This document shows, piece by piece, positions 1 through 6,330 of a stretch of 13,996 bases of DNA; position 1 is the first letter of the stretch; the number at the start of each line of letters is the position of its first letter. This DNA is from an uncultured Actinomyces sp. (GTDB lineage Bacteria > Actinomycetota > Actinomycetes > Actinomycetales > Actinomycetaceae). The translations under genes and the position numbers were made by a program. The notes under the pieces were generated by a model. That model did no database searches and was not told the origin of the DNA. It saw only the letters and a program-made list of their open reading frames with translations. The stretch is from the NCBI GenBank assembly GCA_937926195.1, contig CALEXZ010000117.1, positions 1 through 13,996 on the forward strand. The letters are read 5' to 3'.

Positions 1-145
1 ACTCCACGGGGACCAGGCCGGTGAGGGCCTCGAGCCTGGCCATGGCCTGCTCGTGGACCGCCGGGGCGAAGCCGGGGGCCGCCAGGGACGGGGACAGGAC
101 CGCGACGCGGTCGCCGGGCCGGGCCTTGGGCGGAAGCAGCATCAT
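1..145 (-). CDS. S66-family LD-carboxypeptidase-like protein (N-terminal 48 codons, cut by window edge)
   Basis: Read on the minus strand from an ATG at 145, the frame stays open to the window edge. It begins MMLLPPKARPGDRVAVLSPS and continues with an APGF...HEQAMARLEAL stretch. The PGDRVAVLSPS block (residues 10-20) followed by a helix resembles the N-terminal first strand and nucleophile-side region of the S66 family (LdcA/MccF-like). Family members cleave the L,D bond of peptidoglycan tetrapeptides or peptide-nucleotide antibiotics; the catalytic Ser-Glu-His would lie beyond the edge. Three in-frame starts are adjacent (GTG 148, ATG 145, ATG 142). There is no Shine-Dalgarno-like purine run upstream, but a promoter-like pair is spaced so that transcription would begin at the ATG. 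The family call rests on a short segment only. Confidence 0.6.
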   Translation of the reverse strand, partial: MMLLPPKARPGDRVAVLSPSLAAPGFAPAVHEQAMARLEALTGLVPVE

Positions 146-151
146 CACGGT

Positions 152-181
152 AGTAAAGCGGCCGCGCGAGGCAGACGGCAA
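152..181 (-). promoter_or_regulatory. Candidate promoter for the S66-like gene, possibly leaderless
   Basis: On the minus strand TTGCCG (181-176) and TTTACT (157-152) are separated by 18 nt. Six nucleotides after the -10-like box comes the A of the ATG at 145, which is where a transcript would normally start. The upstream region has no ribosome-binding sequence. Leaderless mRNAs are common in actinobacteria, so this fits, but each box matches the consensus at only four of six positions. Confidence 0.4.
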
Positions 182-227
182 GCGCCCAGCTCATGCAGCG
201 TGACTCCCCCGGCGCCCGGCACGCGTT

Positions 228-261
228 GAGCCCCGCCCGACCTCGTGGTCGGACGGGGCTC
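228..261 (-). terminator. Hairpin terminator downstream of the FKBP gene
   Basis: GAGCCCCGCCCGA (228-240) pairs with TCGGACGGGGCTC (249-261) over 13 positions with one mismatch, around an 8-nt loop. It starts 35 nt past the FKBP stop codon. No T-run follows on either strand, so termination would rely on the hairpin alone or on Rho. It also separates the FKBP unit from the S66-like gene, which has its own candidate promoter. Confidence 0.55.
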
Positions 262-296
262 AGGACGACGAAGGCTGTCGCCAGGTCCCGCGGGCC

Positions 297-704
297 TCAC
301 ATGACGCCGAGGATCTCCGTGACGAAGACGAGGGTGTCGCCGCCCTTAATGCCCGCCTGCGGGACACCGCGGTCGCCGTAGCCCAGCTCCGAGGGGATGG
401 ACAGCAGGACACGGCTGCCCACGCGCTGGCCGACGAGACCGTCGTCCCAGCCGCGGATGACCATGCCGACGCCGATCTGGAAGTCCAGCGGGGCGCCGCG
501 GTCGTAGGAGTTGTCGAAGACCTGGCCGTTCCAGCACTGTCCGAGGTAGTGGCAGACGATATGGTCGCCGGCCTCCACGACCTGGCCGTCACCGGCGTCG
601 AGCACCTGGGCCTGCAGGCCCTCGGGGGCCTCGGCGGAGGGGAAGACGAGGACGGGCTTGGCGCCCTTGGCGCCCTCGACCGTGGGCATGTTGAGGTTGA
701 TCAT
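297..704 (-). CDS. FKBP-type peptidyl-prolyl cis-trans isomerase
   Basis: This is a 135-residue single-domain FKBP, which catalyses cis-trans isomerisation of X-Pro bonds during protein folding. The domain spans about residues 45-134. The positions that form the FK506/proline pocket in FKBP12 are all present: Tyr53 (HYLG), Phe63-Asp64 (VFDNS), Phe75, Val82-Ile83, Trp86, Tyr109 (ELGYGDRG) and Phe127. There is no signal peptide or lipobox, so it is probably cytoplasmic. The ATG at 704 lacks a clear Shine-Dalgarno sequence. A second in-frame ATG at 689 would remove five residues without touching the domain, so the start is uncertain. The gene lies 32 nt after the Bax1-like gene and is probably cotranscribed with it. 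A hairpin follows the stop. Confidence 0.93.
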   Translation of the reverse strand: MINLNMPTVEGAKGAKPVLVFPSAEAPEGLQAQVLDAGDGQVVEAGDHIVCHYLGQCWNGQVFDNSYDRGAPLDFQIGVGMVIRGWDDGLVGQRVGSRVLLSIPSELGYGDRGVPQAGIKGGDTLVFVTEILGVM

Positions 705-736
705 GGGTGGAGCCTAACGGGTGCGTGCCGCTGTGC

Positions 737-1783
737 TCAGTCGCTGCCACGCAGGATCGCGAGGATCCTGAGGATCTCGACGTAGAGCCACACGAGGGTG
801 ACCGTCAGACCGAAGGCGCCCGCCCAGGCGTAACGGGTGGGCAGGCCGCGCTCCACACCGCGCTCGATGGACTCGAAGTCCATGACCAGACTGAAGGCCG
901 CCAGGATGACGGCGAAGGCACCGATGACGAAGCCCAGCGGGATGCCCATGACGGTGACGCCACGCACCCCCCAGGGGGTGTTGACGATGTCGGTGGCGAT
1001 GAGGATGGCGTTGATGATGCAGAAGACGAAGTAGCCGCCCATGGCGACCATGAAGATCCTCTTGGCCTTGCCGCCCATACGGAAGTCGGCGAACTTGAAG
1101 GCGGCGAGCACGACACCGAAGGTGGTCAGGGTCCCCACCACCGCCTGCGTCACGATGCCGGGGTACTTGAGCTCCATGAGGCCCGAGAAGGATCCGAGAA
1201 GCATGCCCTCGAAGGCGGCGTAGCTCATGATGAGCGCCGGGCTGGGCGTCTTCTTGAAGGCGTTGACCAGGCCCAGCACGAAGCCGCCGAGGCCGCCGAC
1301 GACCATCATGAGGGCGCCGTAGCCGACGGTGGCGGGGCTGCGCACCAGCAGCCAGGAGACGGAGCCGACCAGGACGATGACCCCGAGCATGGCCGCGGAG
1401 CGCATGATGACGTCGTCGTAGGTCATGCGGCCGCGGTCGACGTTGGTGGCGGCGGGCGCACCGTACTGCGCCTCAAGGCCGGCGAGCTGCTGCGGGCTGG
1501 CCTGGCCGTACTGCTGCTGTCCATAGGCCTGGCCGTACTGCTGCTGTCCATAGGCCTGGCCGTACTGCTGGTACTGCTGTCCATAGGCCTGGCCGTACTG
1601 CTGGTACTGCTGGCCGTACTGCTGTCCCTGGTAGCCGACGCCTGCCTGCCCGTAGGCCTGGCCCGCCTGCTGCTGGCCGGGCCGGTACCCCGGCATGGTG
1701 GGGTACCCCGCGGGGGTGCGGGTCGCGGTCGCCGTCGCCCCCTTCCGGAAGGCCGGGTTGCGGTCGAAGTACGGGTTGCTCAT
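737..1783 (-). CDS. Bax inhibitor-1/YccA-like membrane protein with Gln/Tyr/Gly-rich repeat N-terminus
   Basis: The 348-residue protein starts at ATG 1783, preceded by GGGAG with 9-nt spacing; the frame stays open further upstream but has no ribosome site there. Residues 1-34 are a basic/aromatic head (SNPYFDRNPAFRKG). Residues about 37-110 are low complexity, made of QYGQ, QQYQQYGQAYG and similar repeats. Residues about 126-345 hold seven hydrophobic helices of the Bax1/UPF0005 type (near 126-146, 153-174, 183-203, 210-229, 242-263, 280-301 and 318-342). The conserved acidic patch of this family falls near MDFESIERGV. Family members are linked to Ca2+/H+ leak and membrane stress, but the bacterial role is poorly defined. 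The FKBP gene follows after 32 nt. The DNA repeat coding for residues 51-94 suggests the tail length may vary among strains. Confidence 0.9.
   Translation of the reverse strand: MSNPYFDRNPAFRKGATATATRTPAGYPTMPGYRPGQQQAGQAYGQAGVGYQGQQYGQQYQQYGQAYGQQYQQYGQAYGQQQYGQAYGQQQYGQASPQQLAGLEAQYGAPAATNVDRGRMTYDDVIMRSAAMLGVIVLVGSVSWLLVRSPATVGYGALMMVVGGLGGFVLGLVNAFKKTPSPALIMSYAAFEGMLLGSFSGLMELKYPGIVTQAVVGTLTTFGVVLAAFKFADFRMGGKAKRIFMVAMGGYFVFCIINAILIATDIVNTPWGVRGVTVMGIPLGFVIGAFAVILAAFSLVMDFESIERGVERGLPTRYAWAGAFGLTVTLVWLYVEILRILAILRGSD
1501..1631 (-). repeat. Tandem repeat inside the Bax1-like gene (27/27/33/about 44 nt units)
   Basis: Two identical 27-nt units (1501-1527 and 1528-1554) are followed by a 33-nt unit with an internal 6-nt insertion (1555-1587) and by a longer decayed unit to 1631. 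All begin CCTGGCCGTACTGCTG on the plus strand. All length differences are multiples of three, so the coding frame is kept. On the coding strand they give the QYGQAYGQQ-type tail. Slippage or unequal recombination would add or remove residues without a frameshift. Confidence 0.9.
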
Positions 1784-2109
1784 GTCCTGTGACTCCCTCT
1801 CTGACGGGGATGTGGGTGAGCCGACGGCGTCCGGTGGCCGGGCGGCCGGCCGGGCGGTCAGCACCTGACGGTCTCAACGCCGCGATCCTGCCCCGAATTC
1901 CTGGATGAGACCTGAGATCAAGGCGGATAGCAGGCCCCATCCTCCCACAGGAGGAGACGGCTACGTCTCTCGGCCTGATGGACCGGACGCTGAGGTTCGT
2001 CACCACGGCCGATCAGATCGTCGAGGGCGTTTCCTAGGCTGAAGGCACACGAGCAACCGGTGCTTGTCACCGGCTCAGGCAACCGCCCACCAGAAACGAG
2101 TTGATCCCC
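1784..2109. other. Divergent intergenic region between the Bax1-like gene and the ABC operon, rich in inverted repeats
   Basis: No coding sequence was seen here. The region should hold promoters for both directions. A possible -10 box TAGGCT (2035-2040) faces the ABC operon, with no good -35 partner. Inverted repeats include GGTCTCA (1870-1876) with TGAGACC (1906-1912), 29 nt apart, which could be operator half-sites. A nested structure lies at 1931-1977. A leader hairpin pairs CCGGTG (2057-2062) with CACCGG (2068-2073), with outer GAG/CTC pairs at 2051-2053 and 2074-2076. The response regulator in the downstream operon could bind here, but that is inference. Confidence 0.5.
1931..1977. promoter_or_regulatory. 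Nested inverted repeats able to form a three-way junction
   Basis: CAGGCC (1931-1936) pairs with GGCCTG (1972-1977) and encloses two hairpins. The first is TCCTCC/GGAGGA (1940-1945 and 1950-1955) with a CACA loop. The second is GACG/CGTC (1956-1959 and 1964-1967) with a GCTA loop. The second can grow to GAGACG/CGTCTC (1954-1959 and 1964-1969) only by taking two bases from the first, so the two hairpins partly compete. It could be a leader RNA structure for the ABC operon or a protein-binding DNA site. It matches no riboswitch class I know. Confidence 0.35.
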
Positions 2110-3072
2110 ATGATCGAAGCCGTCGGTCTCACCAAGCGCTACGGTTCCAAGACCGCCGTTGACAACATCTCCTTCACCGTCGAGCCCGGCACCGTCACCG
2201 GCTTCCTCGGCCCCAACGGTGCTGGCAAGTCCACGACGATGCGCCTCATCATGGGCCTGGACAAGCCCACCAGCGGCCGCGTCACGGTCAACGGACGCTC
2301 CTACCGCGACCTGGCCTCGCCGCTGCGCGAGGTCGGCGCCCTCCTGGACGCCAAGGGCCTGCACGGCTCGCGCACCGCCCGGGCCCACCTGACCCAGCTG
2401 GCCGTCTCCAACGGCATCCCGACGCGCCGCGTCGACGAGGTCCTGGAGCTCACGGGCCTGACCTCCGTGGCCCGCAAGCGGGTCAAGGGCTTCAGCCTCG
2501 GCATGGGCCAGCGCCTGGGCATCGCGGCCGCCCTCCTGGGCGACCCCAAGGTGCTCATCTTCGACGAGCCGGTCAACGGCCTCGACCCCGAGGGTGTCAA
2601 GTGGGTGCGCGAGACCTGCCGCTCGCTGGCCGAGCAGGGACGCACAGTGTTCATCTCCTCCCACCTCATGAGCGAGATGTCCATGACGGCGGACCACCTC
2701 ATCGTCATCGGCCGCGGCCGGATCCTCACCGCCGGTCCTGTCGCTGACGTCATCGCCTCCGCCACCAACGACGTCGTGCGGGTCGTCTCCCCCGACGCCG
2801 GCCGCCTGGCCCAGGTCCTGACCGCTGACGGTCTCGAGATCCAGCGCACCGCCCCTGACACGCTCACGACGACCACCGTGCCGGCCGCACGTATCGGTGA
2901 GGCCGCCGCCTCCCACGGCATCGTCCTGCACGAGCTCGTCACTCAGCACGCCTCCCTGGAGGAGGCCTACCTGGAGCTGACCGGCGGCGAGGTCGAGTAC
3001 GTCACCGGCGCCCCGGCAGCCGCCGGCCCGGCCGGCACCCGCCCCTCCCACCACAGTGCAGGCAGGCGCTGA
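2110..3072 (+). CDS. ABC transporter ATP-binding protein (BcrA/CcmA-like exporter family)
   Basis: This is a 320-residue cytoplasmic ATPase subunit that would power the permease encoded next to it. Walker A is GPNGAGKST (34-42), the signature is SLGMGQR (129-135), Walker B is VLIFDEP (148-154), the D-loop is GLDP (157-160), and the switch His is His185 (ISSHLM). The Q-loop position carries GALLDAKGLHG with no Gln, as is common in this drug/bacteriocin-export branch. Residues about 220-300 form the C-terminal regulatory domain, ending in the usual SLEEAYLELT motif. ATG 2110 is preferred; a TTG at 2101 would add three residues. The Shine-Dalgarno sequence is weak (AACGAG). The gene ends 1 nt before the permease ATG. 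The substrate cannot be read from sequence; lantibiotic or bacitracin-like peptides are an inference from the family and the adjacent two-component system. Confidence 0.93.
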   Translation: MIEAVGLTKRYGSKTAVDNISFTVEPGTVTGFLGPNGAGKSTTMRLIMGLDKPTSGRVTVNGRSYRDLASPLREVGALLDAKGLHGSRTARAHLTQLAVSNGIPTRRVDEVLELTGLTSVARKRVKGFSLGMGQRLGIAAALLGDPKVLIFDEPVNGLDPEGVKWVRETCRSLAEQGRTVFISSHLMSEMSMTADHLIVIGRGRILTAGPVADVIASATNDVVRVVSPDAGRLAQVLTADGLEIQRTAPDTLTTTTVPAARIGEAAASHGIVLHELVTQHASLEEAYLELTGGEVEYVTGAPAAAGPAGTRPSHHSAGRR

Positions 3073-3073
3073 C

Positions 3074-4009
3074 ATGAGTGCCGCCGCCATCCCCCTGAGC
3101 CACACCTTCCTCTCCTCACTCGAGCACTCGATGGAGTCCGACATGACCAGCACATCGTCCCCCGCCCAGCCCACCGCACGTTCCGCCCGCCGCAGCCGTG
3201 GCACTCTCGCCCCGTCCTCGGTCGGCACGGGCCGCCAGACCCTCCTGCACTCACTGCACTCGGAGTGGATCAAGCTGCGGACCCTGCGCTCCACCTGGAT
3301 CACCGCAGGAATCGCGCTGCTCATTACCGCCGGGTTCGGCGCCGCGATCGTCATCGGGATGAACCACATGGGCAGGCCTGACTCCTGGACCCAGGTCGTC
3401 GGTGGCCTCCAGATCGGGCAGATCGTCGTCGCCGTGCTCGGCGCCCTGGCCATCACCGGGGAGTACTCCTCCGGGCAGATCCGCTCCAGCCTCGCGGCGG
3501 TGCCCCGACGCGGCCGTCTGCTCCTGGCGAAGGCGACCGTCCTGTCCCTGTTCAGCTTCCTGCTCGGGGCTCTGTCGATCATCACCGCGTGGGTCATCTC
3601 CGTCCTCGTCATCGGTGACGCGGCCGGGTCGCTGGCCGACGCCGAGTACCTCGGATTCGTGTGGGGAGCGGGACTGGCCTACGCGGGAACCGCCCTGCTC
3701 GCCATGGGCCTCGGCTTCCTCCTGCGCTCGACCGCCGGCGCAATCACCGCGGTCTTCAGCCTCCTGTTCGTCATCGACATCCCTCTCAGCCTCGCCGTGC
3801 TCAAGTGGGAGTGGATCAACAACATCCGGGCCTTCGAGCCGCTCCCGCTGTCCGGCTCCGTCTACGACCCCTTCGAGCACCTCGTCCAGTGGGGCCAGCC
3901 GGGCACCCAGCTCTTCCTCGAGCACTGGCAGGCCTGCCTCGGCTTCGCCGCCTGGGCGATCCTTCCGGTGGTCATCGCCGCCATCGTCTTCTCCCGCCGC
4001 GACGCCTGA
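3074..4009 (+). CDS. ABC-2 type transporter permease
   Basis: This is a 311-residue integral membrane partner of the preceding ATPase. Residues about 1-60 are hydrophilic, then SEWIKLRTLRSTW (63-75) leads into the first helix. Such a Ser-Glu-Trp-x-Lys-Leu-Arg stretch is typical of actinobacterial ABC-2 permeases. Six hydrophobic segments follow, near 76-95, 114-129, 154-181, 195-217, 222-243 and 287-306. The loop GEYSSGQIRSSL (129-140) after the second helix matches the family. ATG 3074 lies 1 nt past the ATPase stop, which suggests translational coupling. An alternative start at 3143 has a better-placed GGAG and would give 288 residues; most of the disordered head would then be absent. Together the pair probably forms an exporter with a 2+2 subunit layout. 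Confidence 0.88.
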   Translation: MSAAAIPLSHTFLSSLEHSMESDMTSTSSPAQPTARSARRSRGTLAPSSVGTGRQTLLHSLHSEWIKLRTLRSTWITAGIALLITAGFGAAIVIGMNHMGRPDSWTQVVGGLQIGQIVVAVLGALAITGEYSSGQIRSSLAAVPRRGRLLLAKATVLSLFSFLLGALSIITAWVISVLVIGDAAGSLADAEYLGFVWGAGLAYAGTALLAMGLGFLLRSTAGAITAVFSLLFVIDIPLSLAVLKWEWINNIRAFEPLPLSGSVYDPFEHLVQWGQPGTQLFLEHWQACLGFAAWAILPVVIAAIVFSRRDA

Positions 4010-4024
4010 CAGGCCCACCGGCTG

Positions 4025-4069
4025 GTCGGCCCCGGTGCGCAGGCTGTGTGCCAGCGCACCGGGGCCGAC
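4025..4069 (+). terminator. Perfect 16-bp hairpin between the transporter and two-component genes
   Basis: GTCGGCCCCGGTGCGC (4025-4040) is exactly complementary to GCGCACCGGGGCCGAC (4054-4069). The 13-nt loop can add GGC/GCC (4042-4044 and 4050-4052) after one A-A mismatch. It starts 15 nt past the permease stop and ends 36 nt before the kinase ATG. No T-run follows. It could be a partial terminator that lowers kinase/regulator expression, an mRNA 3'-end stabiliser, or a protein-binding palindrome. TACGCT (4075-4080) and TACGAT (4081-4086) just downstream resemble -10 boxes, so a separate kinase promoter is possible. Confidence 0.6.
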
Positions 4070-4105
4070 GGCAATACGCTTACGATCACCCGGGAGGTAC
4101 CGACG

Positions 4106-5617
4106 ATGAGCATTCCCCCCTCCGCCCGCCGCTTCGTTCAGTGGCAGGAGTCCCACACTCTTTTGACTGACACGGTGATCGCCACCGCCATCGTTCTGCT
4201 CAACATTCCTATGGGGCTCCGCCCCATGCTGGACGAGGACTTCGGAGAAGCCGGCAACGCCGCCATCGCCGTCACGACGGTCACGGTCACCGGCCTTGTG
4301 TGCGGATTCGGCATGTGTATACGGCGCCTCAAGCCGACCCTGTCCTGGGGCCTGGTGACCTTCGTGCCGCTGCTGCACGCCCTCGTCGTCCCACGGGTCC
4401 TGGAGCTGGAGCTCCGGGCAGGGACCTATGTCGCGCTGTCGATGAGCGCCTTCTCCGTCATCGGGGTCCCGGTGCTTCTGGGGACCCTCGCCACGCGTCA
4501 GCGCCTGTCCCTGGTCTGGGCGGCCTGCACGGTCTCCATGGTCACGGCCGCGCTGTCCGGCTGCCTCGTCCCCGGACTCCCCGTTTCGGCAAAGGTGGGG
4601 TTCTTCGACCTGCTCCTGCCCTTCGCCCTCGTCAACGTCATCGGCACGCTCACGGGCATCATCCTGCGCATCCAGCGGGCCCAGGTAGTCGAGCTCGCCC
4701 AGCGCAACGACCGTCTCGCCCTGGCCCGCGAGCAGGCTGCCGCCCTGGCTGCTGCCAACGAGCGCAGCCGTATCGCCCGGGAGATGCATGACGTCGTCGC
4801 CCACTCCCTCGCCGTCATGATCACCATGTCCGACGGAGCCGCCGCGGCGGTGGACCGCAACCCGGAGATGGCCAAGCAGGCGCTGGCGGTGCTCGCCGAG
4901 ACCGGCCGCTCGGCGCTGGCCGACACCCGGCGGCTGGTCGGGGTGCTGCGCGACGACCCGGGCGCGTCCTCGGACCCGGCCCGGAAGGCGGCCAGGACCT
5001 CAGCAGCGGAGGCGACCGCCGTTGAGCCGACGGCGTCCTCCGGCCCCGTTCCCGCGGTGCGGGCGCTACCGGTTCCGGAGTTCGCTCCCCCGGGTACCGT
5101 CGCCCCCACAGAGCCCTCGGCGGAGATCGAGGCCCTGCGGCGCCGGGCCACCGAGGTGGGCGCGGACCGCTCCACGGGGGACCTGCCGACAGCGCCCGCC
5201 CCCGAGTCCGCGGACCTGGCCGTCCTCGTCGAGCGCTTCACCACCGCGGGCGTTCCCGTGGACTACGACTGGCTGGGGGACCCGCTTCCCGACGACAAGG
5301 GGCTGCAGCTGACGGTCTTCCGCATCGCCCAGGAGGCGATGACGAACGTCCTGCGCTACGCGCCGACGACGAAACAGGTCCAGGTCAGGCTGGTGCGCCG
5401 CACCGGCACCGCGGTCCTCACGATCGACAACGACGCGGCCCCGGGGTCGACGCCAGTACATGGTTCCGGGAAAGGACTTATCGGCATGCGTGAGCGCGCC
5501 GCCGTCTATGGTGGGACGGTGGACGCCGGGCCCACCCCCACCGGTTGGCGGGTGCGTGCGGTCCTGCGCTGGGACGAGAGCAACGAAGGAACCACGTCAT
5601 GGCAGATGCCGCAGTGA
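4106..5617 (+). CDS. Two-component sensor histidine kinase, NarL/DesK type (HisKA_3)
   Basis: This 503-residue membrane kinase should autophosphorylate and pass the phosphate to the regulator encoded next. The start is set by GGGAGGT (4092-4098), 7 nt before ATG 4106. Residues about 20-190 hold five or six hydrophobic segments (near 22-35, 52-71, 80-98, 108-127, 134-155, 168-187) with only short loops, so it may sense within the membrane. A coiled linker (190-218) leads to the HisKA_3 block NERSRIAREMHDVVAHSLAV with phospho-acceptor His228. The ATPase part has the N-box around Asn414 (FRIAQEAMTNVLRYA) and the G-box GKGLIGMRERA (455-465). Residues about 285-368, between the two catalytic parts, are an unusually long Ala/Pro/Glu-rich linker. 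The gene overlaps the regulator start by 19 nt. Confidence 0.93.
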   Translation: MSIPPSARRFVQWQESHTLLTDTVIATAIVLLNIPMGLRPMLDEDFGEAGNAAIAVTTVTVTGLVCGFGMCIRRLKPTLSWGLVTFVPLLHALVVPRVLELELRAGTYVALSMSAFSVIGVPVLLGTLATRQRLSLVWAACTVSMVTAALSGCLVPGLPVSAKVGFFDLLLPFALVNVIGTLTGIILRIQRAQVVELAQRNDRLALAREQAAALAAANERSRIAREMHDVVAHSLAVMITMSDGAAAAVDRNPEMAKQALAVLAETGRSALADTRRLVGVLRDDPGASSDPARKAARTSAAEATAVEPTASSGPVPAVRALPVPEFAPPGTVAPTEPSAEIEALRRRATEVGADRSTGDLPTAPAPESADLAVLVERFTTAGVPVDYDWLGDPLPDDKGLQLTVFRIAQEAMTNVLRYAPTTKQVQVRLVRRTGTAVLTIDNDAAPGSTPVHGSGKGLIGMRERAAVYGGTVDAGPTPTGWRVRAVLRWDESNEGTTSWQMPQ

Positions 5618-6297
5618 GCCCCGAGGAGAGAACCGGTCCCGTGACCGTCGTCCTGGCAGACGACCAGGCGCTTATGCGCATGGGTTTTCGCATGGTGCTC
5701 GACGCCGAGGACGGCATCGAGGTCATCGGCGAGGCCTCGGACGGCGCCTCGGCGCTGGCGCAGGCGCGGGCCCTGCACCCGGACGTCATCCTCATGGACG
5801 TGCGCATGCCGGGGATGAACGGCATCGAGGCGACGGAGGCGATCACCTCCCAGTGCCCGGGCACGAGGATCCTCATCCTCACAACCTTCGACCTGGACGA
5901 GTACGCCTTCGCGGGGTTGCGCGCGGGTGCCAGCGGTTTCCTGCTCAAGGACACGCGTCCCGCCGAGCTGGCGGACGCGATCCGCACGGTCGCCTCAGGC
6001 GAGGCGGTTGTCTCGCCCCGGGTGACGCGGCGGATGCTGGAGATGTTCGCCGGCCACCTGCCGCAGGACGGGCAGCACGAGGCGACCGAGGACGCGCGGA
6101 TCGCGGCGCTCACGCCGCGTGAGCGCGAGATCCTCGTCCTCATGGCCCAGGGCATGTCGAACGCTGAGATCGCCAAGCGCCTCGTGGTGTCGGCGACGAC
6201 CGTCAAGACCCACGTGGGCAACGTGCTGGCGAAGCTGGACGTGCGCGACCGTGTCCAGGCCGTCGTCGTCGCCTACGAGACGGGGCTCATGAAGTAG
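5599..6297 (+). CDS. LuxR/NarL-family response regulator
   Basis: This is a 232-residue DNA-binding partner of the upstream kinase. The receiver domain (about 15-132) shows the acidic pair Asp21-Asp22, phospho-acceptor Asp67 (LMDVRMPG), the conserved Thr at LTTF (95-96) and Lys117 (FLLKD). A Gln/Glu-rich linker (about 152-168) precedes the LuxR-type helix-turn-helix (about 169-228), with LTPREREILVLMAQGMSNAEIA and the recognition-helix region TVKTHVGNVLAKL. ATG 5599 has AAGGA 8 nt upstream and lies inside the end of the kinase gene, so the two are probably translationally coupled. A GTG at 5641 is a less likely start. The likely target is its own operon, in the 1784-2109 region, by analogy with similar ABC/two-component modules. 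Confidence 0.95.
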   Translation: MADAAVSPEERTGPVTVVLADDQALMRMGFRMVLDAEDGIEVIGEASDGASALAQARALHPDVILMDVRMPGMNGIEATEAITSQCPGTRILILTTFDLDEYAFAGLRAGASGFLLKDTRPAELADAIRTVASGEAVVSPRVTRRMLEMFAGHLPQDGQHEATEDARIAALTPREREILVLMAQGMSNAEIAKRLVVSATTVKTHVGNVLAKLDVRDRVQAVVVAYETGLMK

Positions 6298-6301
6298 GCC
6301 G

Positions 6302-6327
6302 CGGCCCTGAGGCAGGCCTCAGGGCCG
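6302..6327. terminator. Bidirectional terminator hairpin between the response regulator and pth
   Basis: CGGCCCTGAGG (6302-6312) pairs perfectly with CCTCAGGGCCG (6317-6327) around a CAGG loop. It begins 5 nt after the regulator stop and ends 3 nt before the pth stop, so it can serve both convergent genes. The right arm is repeated exactly at 6329-6339, running into the pth coding end, which gives the left arm a second possible partner. No T-run is present on either side. Confidence 0.7.
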
Positions 6328-6330
6328 ACC

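Noticed and set aside
1501..1631. CRISPR array
   Set aside because: Units are contiguous without unique spacers, and they are in frame within a coding gene.
707..1792. Long plus-strand open frame with a repeated hydrophobic Leu/Val/Ala/Gly segment
   Set aside because: It is antisense to the Bax1-like gene; its hydrophobic repeat is only the reverse reading of the Gln/Tyr/Gly-coding tandem repeat, and it matches no known protein.
1931..1977. Known riboswitch or T-box
   Set aside because: The structure is short, and no conserved core of a class I know can be recognised; kept only as an unassigned structured element.
1918..4804. Two long minus-strand open frames opposite the ABC and kinase genes (1918-3612 and 3251-4804)
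   Set aside because: They mirror well-supported plus-strand genes. Their Asp/Glu/Gly/Arg-rich translations are typical of antisense frames in GC-rich DNA, with no motifs.
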